64,000 nt of DNA from Rhizophagus clarus (taxonomy: Eukaryota > Glomeromycota > Glomeromycetes > Glomerales > Glomeraceae): NCBI GenBank assembly GCA_015698045.1, contig BLAL01000040.1, positions 2,003,705 to 2,067,704 on the forward strand, read 5' to 3'. Positions 51,318 to 63,060 of the stretch are shown here, in pieces. A model generated the notes under the pieces. That model saw only the letters and a list, made by a program, of their open reading frames with translations, was not told the origin of the DNA and ran no database searches. Numbering within the stretch: position 1 is the stretch's first letter; every line of letters begins with the position of its first letter. Made by a program: the position numbers and the translations under genes.

Positions 51318-51924
51318 TTACAGATTCTGAGGCCACCGATGCGCAGTGTTTCTACGCCGCCTACGACTGTGGTGGTTCCCTAAGAAATATATATAAATTT
51401 AGAACTTAAATAACTTAAATATAAATTAAAAAAATTCTTAATAATTACCAGGTCTGTCCCAAAACCTTGTGCAGAACTGCCTATAATATCTTTCTCCTTC
51501 CCGGGACCACCTTCCATTTCGCGCACCATTCCTCCATTCACAGAAATTCTAAAAATGTTAATACTATTAATTTTTTATTTTTTTTTTATTTTTTTTTATG
51601 ATTTATTATTATTTTACTAACATTAAAATTCCTGACCAAGTTTCTCTACTTTCTTTCTACCTGTTGGCCAGTGAACCTCACGCGGAACTGTCTCCGAATT
51701 CTTTGAGCTAGGCTCTCCCAGAATTCAGAGCGGTCCCTTCCGGGTATGTCATGGTAGTAGTTGTTCCTTCTCCTTTACATTATTTATTTAATTTTTAAAT
51801 CAGGAAACGTAAGAGAAAAAAAAACTAGAATATGATCAAAGTTATTTATTAGTTTTCATTTAATTTTTTACCTCCTATATCTTATTAAATATTCAGTTAT
51901 TGCATCAGTCCAATTTGCGGGCAT
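51318..51924 (-). pseudogene. Trihelix/Myb-SANT-like DNA-binding protein gene with in-frame stop
   Basis: Start ATG at 51922-51924, stop TAA at 51318-51320, four exons with GT/AG junctions. Exon 1 is MPANWTDAITEYLIRYR. Exon 2 encodes NNYYHDIPGRDRSEFWESLA, then QRIRRQFRVRFTGQQVERK, then TAG, then RNLVRNF; a tryptophan (TGG) is expected at the TAG because K-W-R-N-L is the usual third-helix pattern of such domains. Exon 3 gives FCEWRNGARNGRWSREGERY and CTRFWDRP. The last exon is arginine-rich (HHSRRRRRNTAHRWPQNL). The pattern fits a small DNA-binding protein, possibly of transposon origin. One point mutation separates it from an open gene, so read-through or sequencing error should be excluded. 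Confidence 0.65.
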
Positions 51925-52744
51925 TTTAAGAAAAAGAATATATAATAATAAAAAATAACGGCAACAAATTTTAAGAAAAAGAATATATAATAAAAATAAC
52001 GATAACAAATTTATTGTAAGAAAAAAAAAAAGATGAAACCTCTTTTTATAAACAATTTTTTATCACCTTGTATTATTATATTAATTACCCTTCAAGAACA
52101 TTTACGTAAATTGTTCTAATTTCTCAAATATGTCATGATTGTTATGATCTGTCTTCTTTATATTAATTATAATACAGATACAGATCTACAATACAATCAA
52201 TCACAATGAACAAGTTAAACTTGACCTAAACTCAATTGTTATGATCGTGATTCCAAAATATCAAGATAAAGGTCTTTTTTTTAATTATATATCAAATCTA
52301 AAAAAGGTAAAATCTAATAATACAGATACGTAAATAAATAGTGTTTTTTATTTTGGTTTATAATAAGCTTTTGCCAATTATAGACTACAAATAAAACAAT
52401 TACGGATCTACAATACATTACACAAAGATCTTGAGCGAACGAGTTAAACTCGAGTTGAACTCGAGTTCAACTCGAGTTCAAAGCGAACAATTTAAATTCC
52501 AAATAAAATATCCAAAATTAACAAAAAAGTTGGTAACGTTATAATGAAATCGGTAGTAAAACTTAATTTAATCATCTTTAATTAGGTATAAAAATTCTGA
52601 TAAATTTAATAAAATCAGTGATTTTTTAATAATTTTATCAACTCAAGTTGAGCACGAATAGTGAATAATCAAGTTTGTGCTGCTTCGCTAATATTGACTT
52701 GTGTATTCGATAGGTGACCGATTTTGTGGCTGATGTGGCTGAAT

Positions 52745-53170
52745 ATAATATTACCCAAATAACCAATAAAAATTGATAATTTTGTTGATCATGTGATTGT
52801 ACGATTATGGTTTAATTATTTATTTATCGTATTTTTTTTTTTTTTTTTCAAAAACTTTTTCTCTTTCTCTCAAATTTTTACTTTATTGTTTTGTCTAAAA
52901 AATAAAGATAAAGGTATATTTTTTGTTGAAATTTCTTTTCCCATTATTATGTTATTTATAATATTACCCAAATAACCAATAAAAATTGATAATTTTGTTG
53001 ATCATGTGATTGCACGATCACAATTTAATTATTTATTTATCGTTTTTTTTTTTCAAAACTTTTTTCTCTCTCTCTCAAATTTTTACTTTATTGTTTTTGT
53101 CTAAAAAATAAAGATAAAGGTATATTTTTTGTTGAAATTTCTTTTCCCATTATTATGTTATTCTTAACAC
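52745..53170. repeat. 213-bp tandem duplication with a partial third copy
   Basis: The segment starting ATAATATTACCCAAATAACC occurs at 52745 and again at 52958, almost identical for about 210 bases. A third partial copy of its end (TTTTTTGTTGAAATTTCTTT) lies at about 53283. Confidence 0.85.
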
Positions 53171-53663
53171 TTTTATTAATATATTTTTCCAACGTATTTC
53201 TTCTCACTAACGTCCTAAACAATGTTCTACTATTGAGTTTTTTACTTTATTGGTTTTTCTAAAAAATAAATACAAAGGTACATTTTTTGTTGAAATTTCT
53301 TTTTCCATCCTGTTAACACTCTTACTAATATTTTTTTCTAATGTGTTTCCTCCTACTAACGTTCCTACTAACGTTCCTACTAACAATGTTCTACTGTTAA
53401 ACATTTTTTATTCCTTACTTTTACTAACACTTCTACTAACATTAACACTAACATTAATACTTATACTTTATATTTTTTTTTATTAACGTTCCTTTTCTAC
53501 TTCTACTAACTTTCATACTAACATTAATACTAACACTTTCTAATGTCAAAATTTTTTTATTAACGTTCCTTTTCTTTTGCTAACACTTCTACTAATATTC
53601 ATACTAACACTTTTATTACTAACATTTTACTTTCTTTGCTGAAATCTTCAAATCCGCCACAAT

Positions 53664-53903
53664 ATCTTAACGATACATTTTCAACATCTTCACGATAACA
53701 TCACAATTTTTTTAAATGATATCGTGACGATATATTTATGATAATCTTAACGATACCTTTTCAACATCCTCGCGATATTTGAAATTTGATATCGTTCTAA
53801 TATCATTCTGATATTATATCGATTTATAGTCTCGATGTCGTGATGATGTTGAAATGGAAATTGTGATGTTATCGTGAAGATGTTGAAAATGTATCGTTAA
53901 GAT
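53664..53903. repeat. Perfect 43-bp inverted repeat
   Basis: 53664-53706 (starting ATCTTAACGATACATTTTC) is the exact reverse complement of 53861-53903. The spacer of 154 bases contains many GATATCGT words. Confidence 0.88.
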
Positions 53904-54115
53904 TATCATAAATATATCGTCACGATATCATTTAATATATTGTCACGATATCATTTAAAAATTAATATTATCGTGAAGTTGTTGAAAATGTATCGTTAAG
54001 ATTATCATAAATATATCGTCACGATATCATTTAATATATTGTCACAATATCATTTAAAAATTAATATTATCGTGAAGTTGTTGAAAATGTATCGTTAGGA
54101 TATTATAATTATGTC
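53871..54115. repeat. Three tandem copies of an about 98-bp unit
   Basis: ATCGTGAAGNTGTTGAAAAT begins units at 53871, 53969 and 54068. The first two are nearly identical over their full length; the third is truncated and diverged. Confidence 0.85.
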
Positions 54116-54393
54116 GTTATGGTATCATTAAGATCGCTAAATATTTTATTGAAATATCGTGATGACATTTAAACTGTATCAGGATGATAATGAAACGTAG
54201 TAGATACATTCAATAAATTAAATCAATTTTAATTGGTTTAAATTAATTTGTTTATTAATTAATTAATATATATATATTTTTATAATGCAATTATGACAAT
54301 TATGATGTTTTAATTGTTATTTAATTGTTAAATATTGCGAATTACGGTAATTAAAGGAAGAATATCCCTATCTCTGGATAGGATGACATAAAA

Positions 54394-55090
54394 TAACGTG
54401 ACGATATCGGTTCAACACTAATATTATATTGAAACTTGTTAAAAATGTTGAATTAGAGTGTCTGGATTATGGCGCAAGCTCTGCGAAATTAAAGTTACGA
54501 TCGTACCTGATTAAATTAAGCCGAAATACTTGAACCTAAAAGAAACAGAAGAAACGTTATTATAACGTTCCTTACAAAAAAAAAGAAAAAAAAAAGAAAA
54601 AAAGAAAATTCATATAACATTTCTTACAAAAAAAAAAAAAAAAAAAATATTAAGTTTCGCATCTCTCTCACCAGATGGTTAACATAAAACAACGTGACGA
54701 TATCGTTATGACACTAATATTATATTGAAACTTGTTAAAAATGTTGAATTGATGAACCTAAAAGAAACAGAAGAAACGTTATTATAACGTTCCTTACAAA
54801 AAAAAAAGAAAAGAAAAAAAGAAAATTCATATATTCTTACAAAAAAAAAAAAAAATATTAAGTTTCGCATCTCTCTCACCGGATGGTTAACATAAAACAA
54901 CGTGACGATATCGTTATGACACTAATATTATCTTGAAACTTGTTTAAAATGTTGAATTGATAAGTTTCTGATTACGACGCAAGTTTCTGCGAAATTAAAG
55001 ATATGGTCGTGCCTGGTAAATTACTTAGACATCTCTCTTTCCGAATGCTAATATAAAACAACGTGACGATATCATTATGACACTAGAACA
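54394..55090 (-). repeat. About 160-300 bp repeat units with intron-like cores (array 3)
   Basis: The word AACGTGACGATATC recurs at about 54395, 54690, 54899 and 55061. Two units share the segment beginning TGAACCTAAAAGAAACAGAA (54531 and 54753, period 222). On the minus strand that segment reads as a 40-base intron-like piece: GTAAGGAACGTTATAATAAC, then GTTTCTTCTGTTTCTTTTAG. It contains the near-palindromic stem GGAACGTTAT/ATAACGTTTC. It is less convincing than arrays 1 and 2 as exon-intron repeats because the intervening blocks are long and not clearly open. Confidence 0.5.
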
Positions 55091-55792
55091 ATCGCATTCC
55101 CAAGTATAAAAAAGAGGGGAAATAATACTATACCGAAACTTTCTTTGCGCACATTCCGAATTTTGTCCGAATTTCGTCGCAAATATTATTATACACTACT
55201 ATTAAAAAATTTTTCTTTTTTAAAAAAAAATAATAATAAATAGATAAATAAATAAAAAAATACATCCCGAATTTCTGTTATATTGTTAAAAAATATTTCT
55301 AAACAATATTTGCACAGCGAGAGCTAAAATTTGTAAAACAATTAATATTATTATAAATAACTTTTTGTTTCGTACCTGTCAAGGTGTCGAATAAACTATT
55401 TTTCAATGTTGAGATTACGCCGGAATAAAAAATAGACGCGTATATGATTGTTAATATTATTAAGAAATATTTTAAATAGACTGACAATATTAAAATGTAA
55501 GTTATTACAGTAAAATGTAGAGAATGGAGTAGAAATAACCGTTGTGCGAATGTTTTAACAAACAAACAATGATTTTGATTGGATAATCAATACAAAGTCA
55601 CATTATCACGTGATAAGTAATGGACCGGTCACGATACCATAACGATATCAAAACGATATTGTTGCATTTATTTAATAAAAAAAGATACTGTATCATTTTG
55701 ATATTGTTAAAACAATAATGAATTTAATGAGTAAACGTAGTATAAACTTATATTTATATTGTAAATTTATTAACATAATATTACTAATAAAG

Positions 55793-58700
55793 CTATATAG
55801 CCGTAAAATAATAATTATTTTTTATCCACAAATCAATTTTCGTATCATAGATAAAGTGAACTTTCTGTACGTGGTCAATTATTGATATCGGGAAGATTCT
55901 TCTCCAGCGAATGTCTTGGCTTGTCTGAATGCGAAAAAGAGGACATTTCAATACGTTGTGAATTCTGTTAATATTGTCAAACCAATCAATTGTAATAAAG
56001 GCATAATATTTATCATCATTGCCTTTGTATTTGAAGATCCCTTTTATAATCGTATAACATTCACCACTGTCTTCCTCGTGTATTGTTACGACGTCACCAA
56101 TATGAAGATGTACTTTGGAAAAGACGCCATCGCTTTCTTCCATAGTGTATGTCGCCAATTCATACCAGCCCATTTGAGAATATATAAGAGCTGACTTTTG
56201 TCCAATGTCCATAAATGAAAGAAGTAGCTCAGATTTGAAATTTGGCAAATTTTTCATGATATTTTCACGATCCTGACGGGACAAGCTCCTCTTTAAGATA
56301 ATATTTGTAATAAAATCCACTGGAGATGAAATTGCTATATAAATAAAATTACGTTAATAATTGCGGAAATATTATTATTATAAAATTGTAATACAAACCT
56401 TCTTCATTTTCTTCCAGTTCTTGTTCATTTGATACCTTGTCTTCAGTAATATACCAATTAGTCAATAAATTTCTAAAATTTGAGGACATAGTAGCGAAAC
56501 CTCTACAAGGTTGTGATAATCTTTGATCTGCGCCTCCATCTACTAAATGACGAATTGCAAAGAGCGTAGTATACCGCTTTAACAAGTCTAGCTCGACATT
56601 CTTGCAATTTGTTCGTGGTACCATTGCTTTAAAGATCCGATGCATCATCTCTTTGATACCAACTTGAGTGTTTATAAGAGTACCATAAGTCCTTGCATGC
56701 ACTAGCAAGTGGATATTGATATGCAGGTTTGGTAAGTTAGCAAATTCAGGGAAAACCTAAAGCCACATTATTAAATAATATTTTATATATTGATAAATAA
56801 AAAATAAAAAATTATATAAGAATTATGAATAATTGTACCTTTGGAAGAATTTTCATTTCTTCTTCAAGGCATTTTTGTAATTCGTCATACGAATCTAATG
56901 TAAACTTGCTTTCAAAAACCATCCTCATTGTTTTTGCTACATATACCCAACAAGCAATTATTACATTTTTCGCCATGTTAATGCGTGATTCTTGAATTCG
57001 TCGCAGAATGCTTCTGGATTCATTTTCCTTTAAGCTTGATGTTTCTAAAAAACTATTAAGTATAAAAGGCATTATCATAGCGAGCCTAAGATAGTCAGAC
57101 ATCATGAAACTAGCATTGTGACTAATTGGATTTGGCAAACGAGACCATTTTTTTGGTTTCTCAAAGTTCTTCCAGGCTTTGATAAACTCGTCCTCTCCTT
57201 TTTGTGAAAATAATTCGCACCTGTGGAAATCAAAAAGCTTTATTAAAAGATTTTGTTTGTTACATATCTAGCTAAAGTTAATTAAATTCAAAGATCATAC
57301 GTTAATTTAAGAAGTCGTCCAATCTTCCCAGCAGTTGCATGATATACATCTTGAGGTGTCTGTAGATGCCTTTCTCTTAGCAGCCTATCCAAAATGCTAG
57401 GCCTTGTTCTTAGTCCAAACTCAGTACAAAGTCGTCTTTGCCTTGTGGTAGCAGGTTCGTTAAATATCTCTTTAAATTGATCGTCAGTGATGTGATGATA
57501 TCTTGATGTTGCTGGTACATCCTGAGAGAAGTTAGTAAGTGATTCTCGAGAGGCTGTACAAGTGCGGCAACCTTTATTGGCATTATGTCGTAATACACCA
57601 CACATGTTATTCCCTTGTGGTAAATCAGCAGTTACGACACCTAAACCGGCTATCACCCAAGCATCTTGGCCATTCACTTCCATTAATTTTCCTTGTTCGA
57701 ATTCTTTCATTTCAGAAATAAATGGCAACATGAATTCATTGAAATTACCACCGAAAGGAACAAACCCGAGAACAAAGTGATTTTTGAGCAACTTTCTTTG
57801 ACGGGCAGGCATATTTCCAAACTGCACATAAACACCTCCTAACGAATGATAAACATTCCTAAATGTTCTAAAATCATCGTAGTATATGTCCAAAAACAGC
57901 TTATAAACCGGAATTGTTTGAGATGGTAGCTGCCTTATGGAAATATATTCTGAAGGATGTTGATAAGAGAACGTTGCATCACGAATGCGCCAGTGTGTAT
58001 GATGTTTATAAAGTATTTTGGTAATTCGTAGTGTATCTGCAGCAACCTTTTCTGAAATTTGTAATGTTGTTATTGTCAAGAATGGTTTATCTTGTAACCA
58101 AACTTCTCCGGAAAGAGAGCAATTTTGTCTTAATTCTCCCTTAAAAGTTCCAGGCAAGTCACTATAATCTAGAACTTTTTGGATTCTCAGCCGATACTAT
58201 TGGTTCTCTTCATTTAATAATATCGCTCTCAATCTGCCAAGTTTTCGCTCATTGTCGTAATAGTAAACAAAATCGCCGCATTGGTATATCTCTATTATAT
58301 ACATATGAAAAAAGTATTAGTCTCTTGTACTTTATTGCTTCGCCTCTCTACCATCAGCTTGCATTTAATAAATAATTACCCCCTGATATCATTAATTGTT
58401 CTTGACCGAAAAGAGGTGACTCTGCCCATAAGGTACCATGCCAGTACTCGGATTTTGTTTTTGAATCGATACCAGCACCAAAATACATTTCCTTTAATAG
58501 TGATGGGTTGTTAAGAACATTCCAAATGATATCACTTATTGAAAGTTGATATGCCATCTTTGAATCCTTTAAAGTTGATGGTGTTTTTTTTGATGAAATT
58601 GAGATAGATTTTGCTGATATTGAGGGAAGAGGAAGACGCTCCCTCCATGCTCGAAATCTCCGAATATTCTTTACAATATGATCTCTATTAAATTCTGGTC

Positions 58701-59475
58701 TCATGATAATGTCAACAAGATCTTCATATGCATTTGTTGAAATATTATGCTTATAAATCCAACAAAATAAGGCAGCAGTAGTTAAATTTTGAAAATATGG
58801 AGCAAAATCACCATCATAAGATGGTAACTTATCTTTAGCCAATGCTTCATCAACGAATAGCTTTTCTTCTGAGATATCAGAATCATGTCTTTCTTCATTA
58901 TCTGACGACATTGTTTCATATTCTTCATCACTTTCTAAGGACATTATATAATCGCTTTCTGTTTCATTCTCTGATGATGTTGAAATCCTGTTGGTATCAC
59001 CTTCTTCATTATTGCTTCGTTGTTCTAAATCATCATCATTATCGTTTCGTTGTTCTAAATGATCATTATCGCTTCGTTGTTCTAAATGATCATCATTGCT
59101 TCGTTGTTCTAAATCATCACCATTATCGCTTCGCTGTTCTATATGATCATCATCGCTTCGTTGTTCTAAATCATCACCATTATCGCTTCGCTGTTCTATA
59201 TGATCATCATCGCTTTGTTGTTCTAAATCATCACCATTATTGCTTCGCTGTTCTATATGATCATCATCGCTTCGTTGTTCTAAATCATCATCTCCGTCGC
59301 CATGTTCATTATATTCTTCGCCGCTAATATTATCATCTTCAAAATCTTTTTGTACCATTTTTTCATTGTCATCATTATCCGATAATAAAAATCTGTTGGG
59401 CAACCTTCTAAAATTATTACGGATACGAAAAGGTAATGTAGCAATATTCGCTTTTCGAGGTTTATTTCGTAACAT
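55793..59475 (-). pseudogene. Tnp2/Plavaka-like transposase gene with BAH-like C-terminal domain, one in-frame stop
   Basis: Start at 59473-59475, final stop at 55793-55795, about five exons (58380-59475, about 57298-58291, about 56820-57220, about 56398-56758, 55793-56335). The N-terminus is basic (MLRNKPRKANIATLPFRIRN), then comes an acidic tandem repeat (DDLEQRSDDDHIEQRSDNG) and a conserved YFQNLTTAALFCWIYKHNIS block. The large second exon resembles Tnp2/Plavaka transposases of the CACTA group: LFLDIYYDDFRTFRNVYHSL, FVLGFVPFGGNFNEFMLPFI and NMCGVLRHNANKGCRTC with paired cysteines. The last exon (HIGDVVTIHEEDSGECYTII; AFITIDWFDNI) looks BAH-like. An in-frame TAG follows EENQ near 58195-58200, so the copy is probably dead. 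Superfamily assignment is by pattern. Confidence 0.72.
59000..59290 (-). repeat. Coding tandem repeat in the transposase N-terminus
   Basis: Five to seven copies of DDLEQRSDDDHIEQRSDNG-type units, encoded by a 54-60 base repeat. The repeat keeps frame and makes a long acidic, asparagine-rich spacer. Confidence 0.85.
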
Positions 59476-60721
59476 GGCTATGATAATAATTATAATAAGG
59501 AATAATAAAATGAGTAAATTTAAAAAATGTCCATGCGCGTTTGTGTATTTAATTCATTAACTGCTTTTATAATATTTTTAATTGGAAATCATAGTATCGC
59601 GACCGCAGCACATAAACGGAAATTTGGGTTAACAAATTTCTCATTAACGGAAATTTTGGGCAATGATTTGGTTACATGTAAAGAAATTTGTATGAAATCG
59701 TGACCGCAGGACATAAACGGAAATTTATAAACAGAAATTTATATTGAAATTTCGAGAAAAAAAATTGTCAATGGTTACATTAGTTCTTGGATCACAGTAC
59801 ATTAATGGAAATCTTGGGGAAAATGATCTAAAATTGACGTGTTAACAACAGTTACATGCAAAGAAATTTTGTATGAATATCGTGCGTGACTGCAGAACAT
59901 AAACGGAAATTTAGATTACTAATTTCTTAAATTTTGGGAAAATCGACATGCAAAGAAATTTTGTATGAATATTGTGACCGCGGGACATAAACGGAAATTT
60001 GAATTGATCGGAAATTTTCTTAATGGCTACATTGGTTCTTTACTTACAATGCATTAACGAAGTTTTGAGGCAATGATCTGAAGAGTTGACTTCTTTAACG
60101 GTTATATGTAAAGGAATTTATATGAATATTGTGACCGCAGGACATAAGCGGAAATTTAGATCATCGAATTTTGGGATAATTGATCGGAAAAAAAATTCGT
60201 TAATAGTTAGTTACATTAACTAATGAATTATATAATGAACAACATCGTAACTATAGAAATTTGGGTTAACAAAGCTCTTGAATTTAGGATTGATGTTTTG
60301 ACGATTACATGTAAAGAAATTTATATAGGCTGCTGGACATAACGGAAATTGGTTAACAAAGCTTTTCTGAAAAATTGACATTACATTTTAAGAATATCGT
60401 GATCGCAGCACATTTAGACAAGACAAATGATCAGAAAAAAATTGTTAGCAATTCGTGTTCCAGTTTATATGAAATTTTGATTTTTATGATTTTAAATTAT
60501 TACAATCAATTATTATGATAAAATCACTAGTTGTGAGCTTTACGGATATATACAATTATAAAATTACATAAGATTTATTTTTTTATTGAAATAAATTGAA
60601 AAGAAGGTGGATATAATATTAATGAGATATTAATTTCATATAATGGCAATATCAATTCTAACAAATAATTTTAAAGTGTTAAATATTTCAAATTATCACA
60701 AAATATTAAAGAATCAAATGA

Positions 60722-60991
60722 TCATACTTTTTTCACCATCCGAGCCCAGTCTCCCATGGTCTTCGCTCGGTTGTTACGAGACGGACGTTTCCGTTTCTTT
60801 TTAATGTTGGTCTGGAGAAGATCGTTCGATCGGGTTTGTTCTTTTATTAGATCGTCTAGCGAGATCAATATCATATTATCTATATATGAAAGAAACTATT
60901 TGAATATTATCATACGTTATTTAATGAATTAATATACCAGGTATTTTTTTTTTATACCTGTTTCTTCTCTACTAGGTTTGGGAGAGGACAT
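60722..60991 (-). CDS. Small basic coiled protein, 63 residues, inside the repeat element
   Basis: Not recognised. Exon 1 (60958-60991) gives MSSPKPSREET. A 78-base intron (60880-60957; GTATAA donor, TATATAG acceptor) follows. Exon 2 (60722-60879) continues in frame with DNMILISLDDLIKEQTRSND and LLQTNIKKKRKRPSRNNRAK to ...MVKKV and TGA at 60722-60724. A helical segment with leucine/isoleucine spacing precedes a strong basic nuclear-localisation-like cluster KKKRKRPSR. The local G+C content is clearly higher than in the flanking arrays, consistent with selection for coding. It could be an accessory DNA-binding protein of the element. No single exon is long, so standard ORF scans miss it. Confidence 0.6.
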
Positions 60992-61269
60992 TTTCTTTCT
61001 ATCTTTTTTTTATTAGAAATCTAAAAACTCTGATCTGAGATGTGGTATTTTTATATGTAACTGATAAGATATGGACAGTCAAACTTTAAAAAAAATATCA
61101 ATTGAATTCTTTGGGAAAAAAGCACAAAGTAAATTTTTTATAATATTACGACTGTGATATCATGACTGCACTATATAAAAGGAAATTTGGGTCAACAACT
61201 TGAAAAGTTTTTTTAAAACTTCATTACATAATTCCGAGATAGAGAACTAATGTAACAAATTCTGTCAAT

Positions 61270-63060
61270 GCGCTGCAGATAAAAATCAATGTAACCATTA
61301 ACAATTTTTTTTCCTGATCAATTATTGATCTAAATTTCCATTTATTTATCGCGACCACGATATTCATGTCAAATTTTTCAGATCATTACCCTAGATTCCA
61401 CCAATGTGCTGCAGATAAAGATCTTTTGCAGATAAAGAATCAACAGAACTGTTGACAAAATTTTTTCCGATCAATTTTTTGATCTAAATTTCTGTTCATG
61501 TCCTGCGATCACCTACATGTAACCGCAATTTTTCCATTTCCCAAAATTTCATCAATTTACTTTACATTGCACTAATATTGCACTGTTAAATATTTAATAT
61601 AATATTTTTTCTATTAAGATTAAAAGAATAGTTAATAATTTATTATCAATCCTAATTATTAAAATAAATATATAATATATTAAACATATGAAAAAATGTA
61701 CTCTATTTAAGTATTAGGACAGCATAATATAGTACGTACAGTATAATTCTTCAACTCTGATTATGTAACCATTAACAAATTTTTCTCCTGATCAATTATC
61801 CCAAAAATCCGTTTATGTCCTGCGATCACGATATTCACGTCAAATTTTTCAGATTACCCCTGAATTCTATCAATGCGCTGCAGATAAAAAATCAATGTAA
61901 TCATTAACAATTTTTTTCTGGTCAATTATTGATCTAAATTTCTATTTATTTATTGCGACCACGATATTCATGCCAAATTTTTCAGATCATTACTCTAGAT
62001 TCCACAAATGTGCTGCAGATAAAGATCTTTTGCAGATAAAGAATCAACAGAACTGTTGACAAAATTTTTTCTGATCAATTTGTTGATCTAAATTTCTGTT
62101 CATGTCCTGCGATCACCTTACATGTAACCGCAATTTTTCCATTTCCCAAAATTTCATCAATTTACTGTATACATTGCACTAATATTGTACTGTTAAATAT
62201 TTAATATAATATTTTTTCTATTAAGATTAAAAGAATAGTTAATAATTTATTATCAATCCTAATTATTAAAAATAAATATATAATATATTAACATATGAAA
62301 AAATGTACTCTATTTAAGTATTAGGACAGCATAGTAATATAGTACGTACAGTATAATTCTTCAACCCCTGATTATGTAAACATTAACAAATTTTTTCTCC
62401 TGATCAATTATCCCGAAAATCTGTTTATGTCTTGCGATCACGATATTCATGTCAAATTTTTCAGATTACCCCTGAATTCTATCAATGCGCTGCAGATAAA
62501 AAATCAATGTAACCATTAATAATTTTTTCCGATCAATTATTGATCTAAATTTCTATTTATTTATTGCGACCACATATTCATGTCAAATTTTCAGATCATT
62601 ACCCTAGATTCCACCAATGTGCTGCAAATAAAGATCTTTTGCAGATAAAGAATCAACAGAACCGTTGACAAAATTTTTTCCGATCAATTATTGATCTAAA
62701 TTTCTATTTATGTCCTGCGATCACCTTACATGTAACCGCAATTTTTCCATTGCCCAAAATTTCATCAATGTACTGTAAACATTGCATTAATATTGCACTG
62801 TTAAATATTTAATATAATATTTTTTCTATTTAGATTAGATTAAAAGAACAATCCTAATTATTAAAATAAATATATAATATATTAAACATATGAAAATAAT
62901 GTACTCTATTTAAGTATTAGGACAGCATAATATAGTACGTACAGTATAATTCTTCAACCCTGATTATTAACCATTAACAAATTTTTTCTCCTGATCAATT
63001 ATCCCGAAAATCCGTTTATGTCCTGCGATCACGATATTCATATAAAGTTTCTTTACTTGT
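61270..63060. repeat. Three tandem copies of an about 610-bp unit
   Basis: GCGCTGCAGATAAAAA-type starts lie at 61270, 61875 and 62487 (periods 605 and 612). Each unit contains the same order: TGATCTAAATTTC, GCGACCACGATATTCATG, CTTTTGCAGATAAAGAATC, CATGTAACCGCAATTTTTCC, an AT-rich block, AGTACGTACAGTATAATTC and CCGTTTATGTCCTGCGATCA. The third copy carries small deletions. This forms most of the right arm of the 3.8-kb element. Confidence 0.9.

Larger units (their letters stand above)
51925..55792. other. Gene-poor repeat region
   Basis: No confident gene. Repeat blocks include an AACTCGAGTTG run (about 52445-52480), a 213-bp tandem duplication (52745-53170), CTACTAACGTTC-like runs (53330-53600), ATATCGTGACGATATC-rich inverted and tandem repeats (53660-54115), and about 200-bp units at 54390-55090. 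An 88-codon minus-strand frame (55299-55565) with two hydrophobic stretches and a possible GTACGA donor could be a first exon but is unsupported. Confidence 0.45.

Noticed and set aside
53250..53486. 78-codon frame rich in T, L, N
   Set aside because: Produced by CTACTAACGTTC repeats and T runs.
58842..59327. 161-codon histidine-rich plus-strand frame
   Set aside because: Antisense shadow of the acidic tandem repeat of the transposase-like gene.
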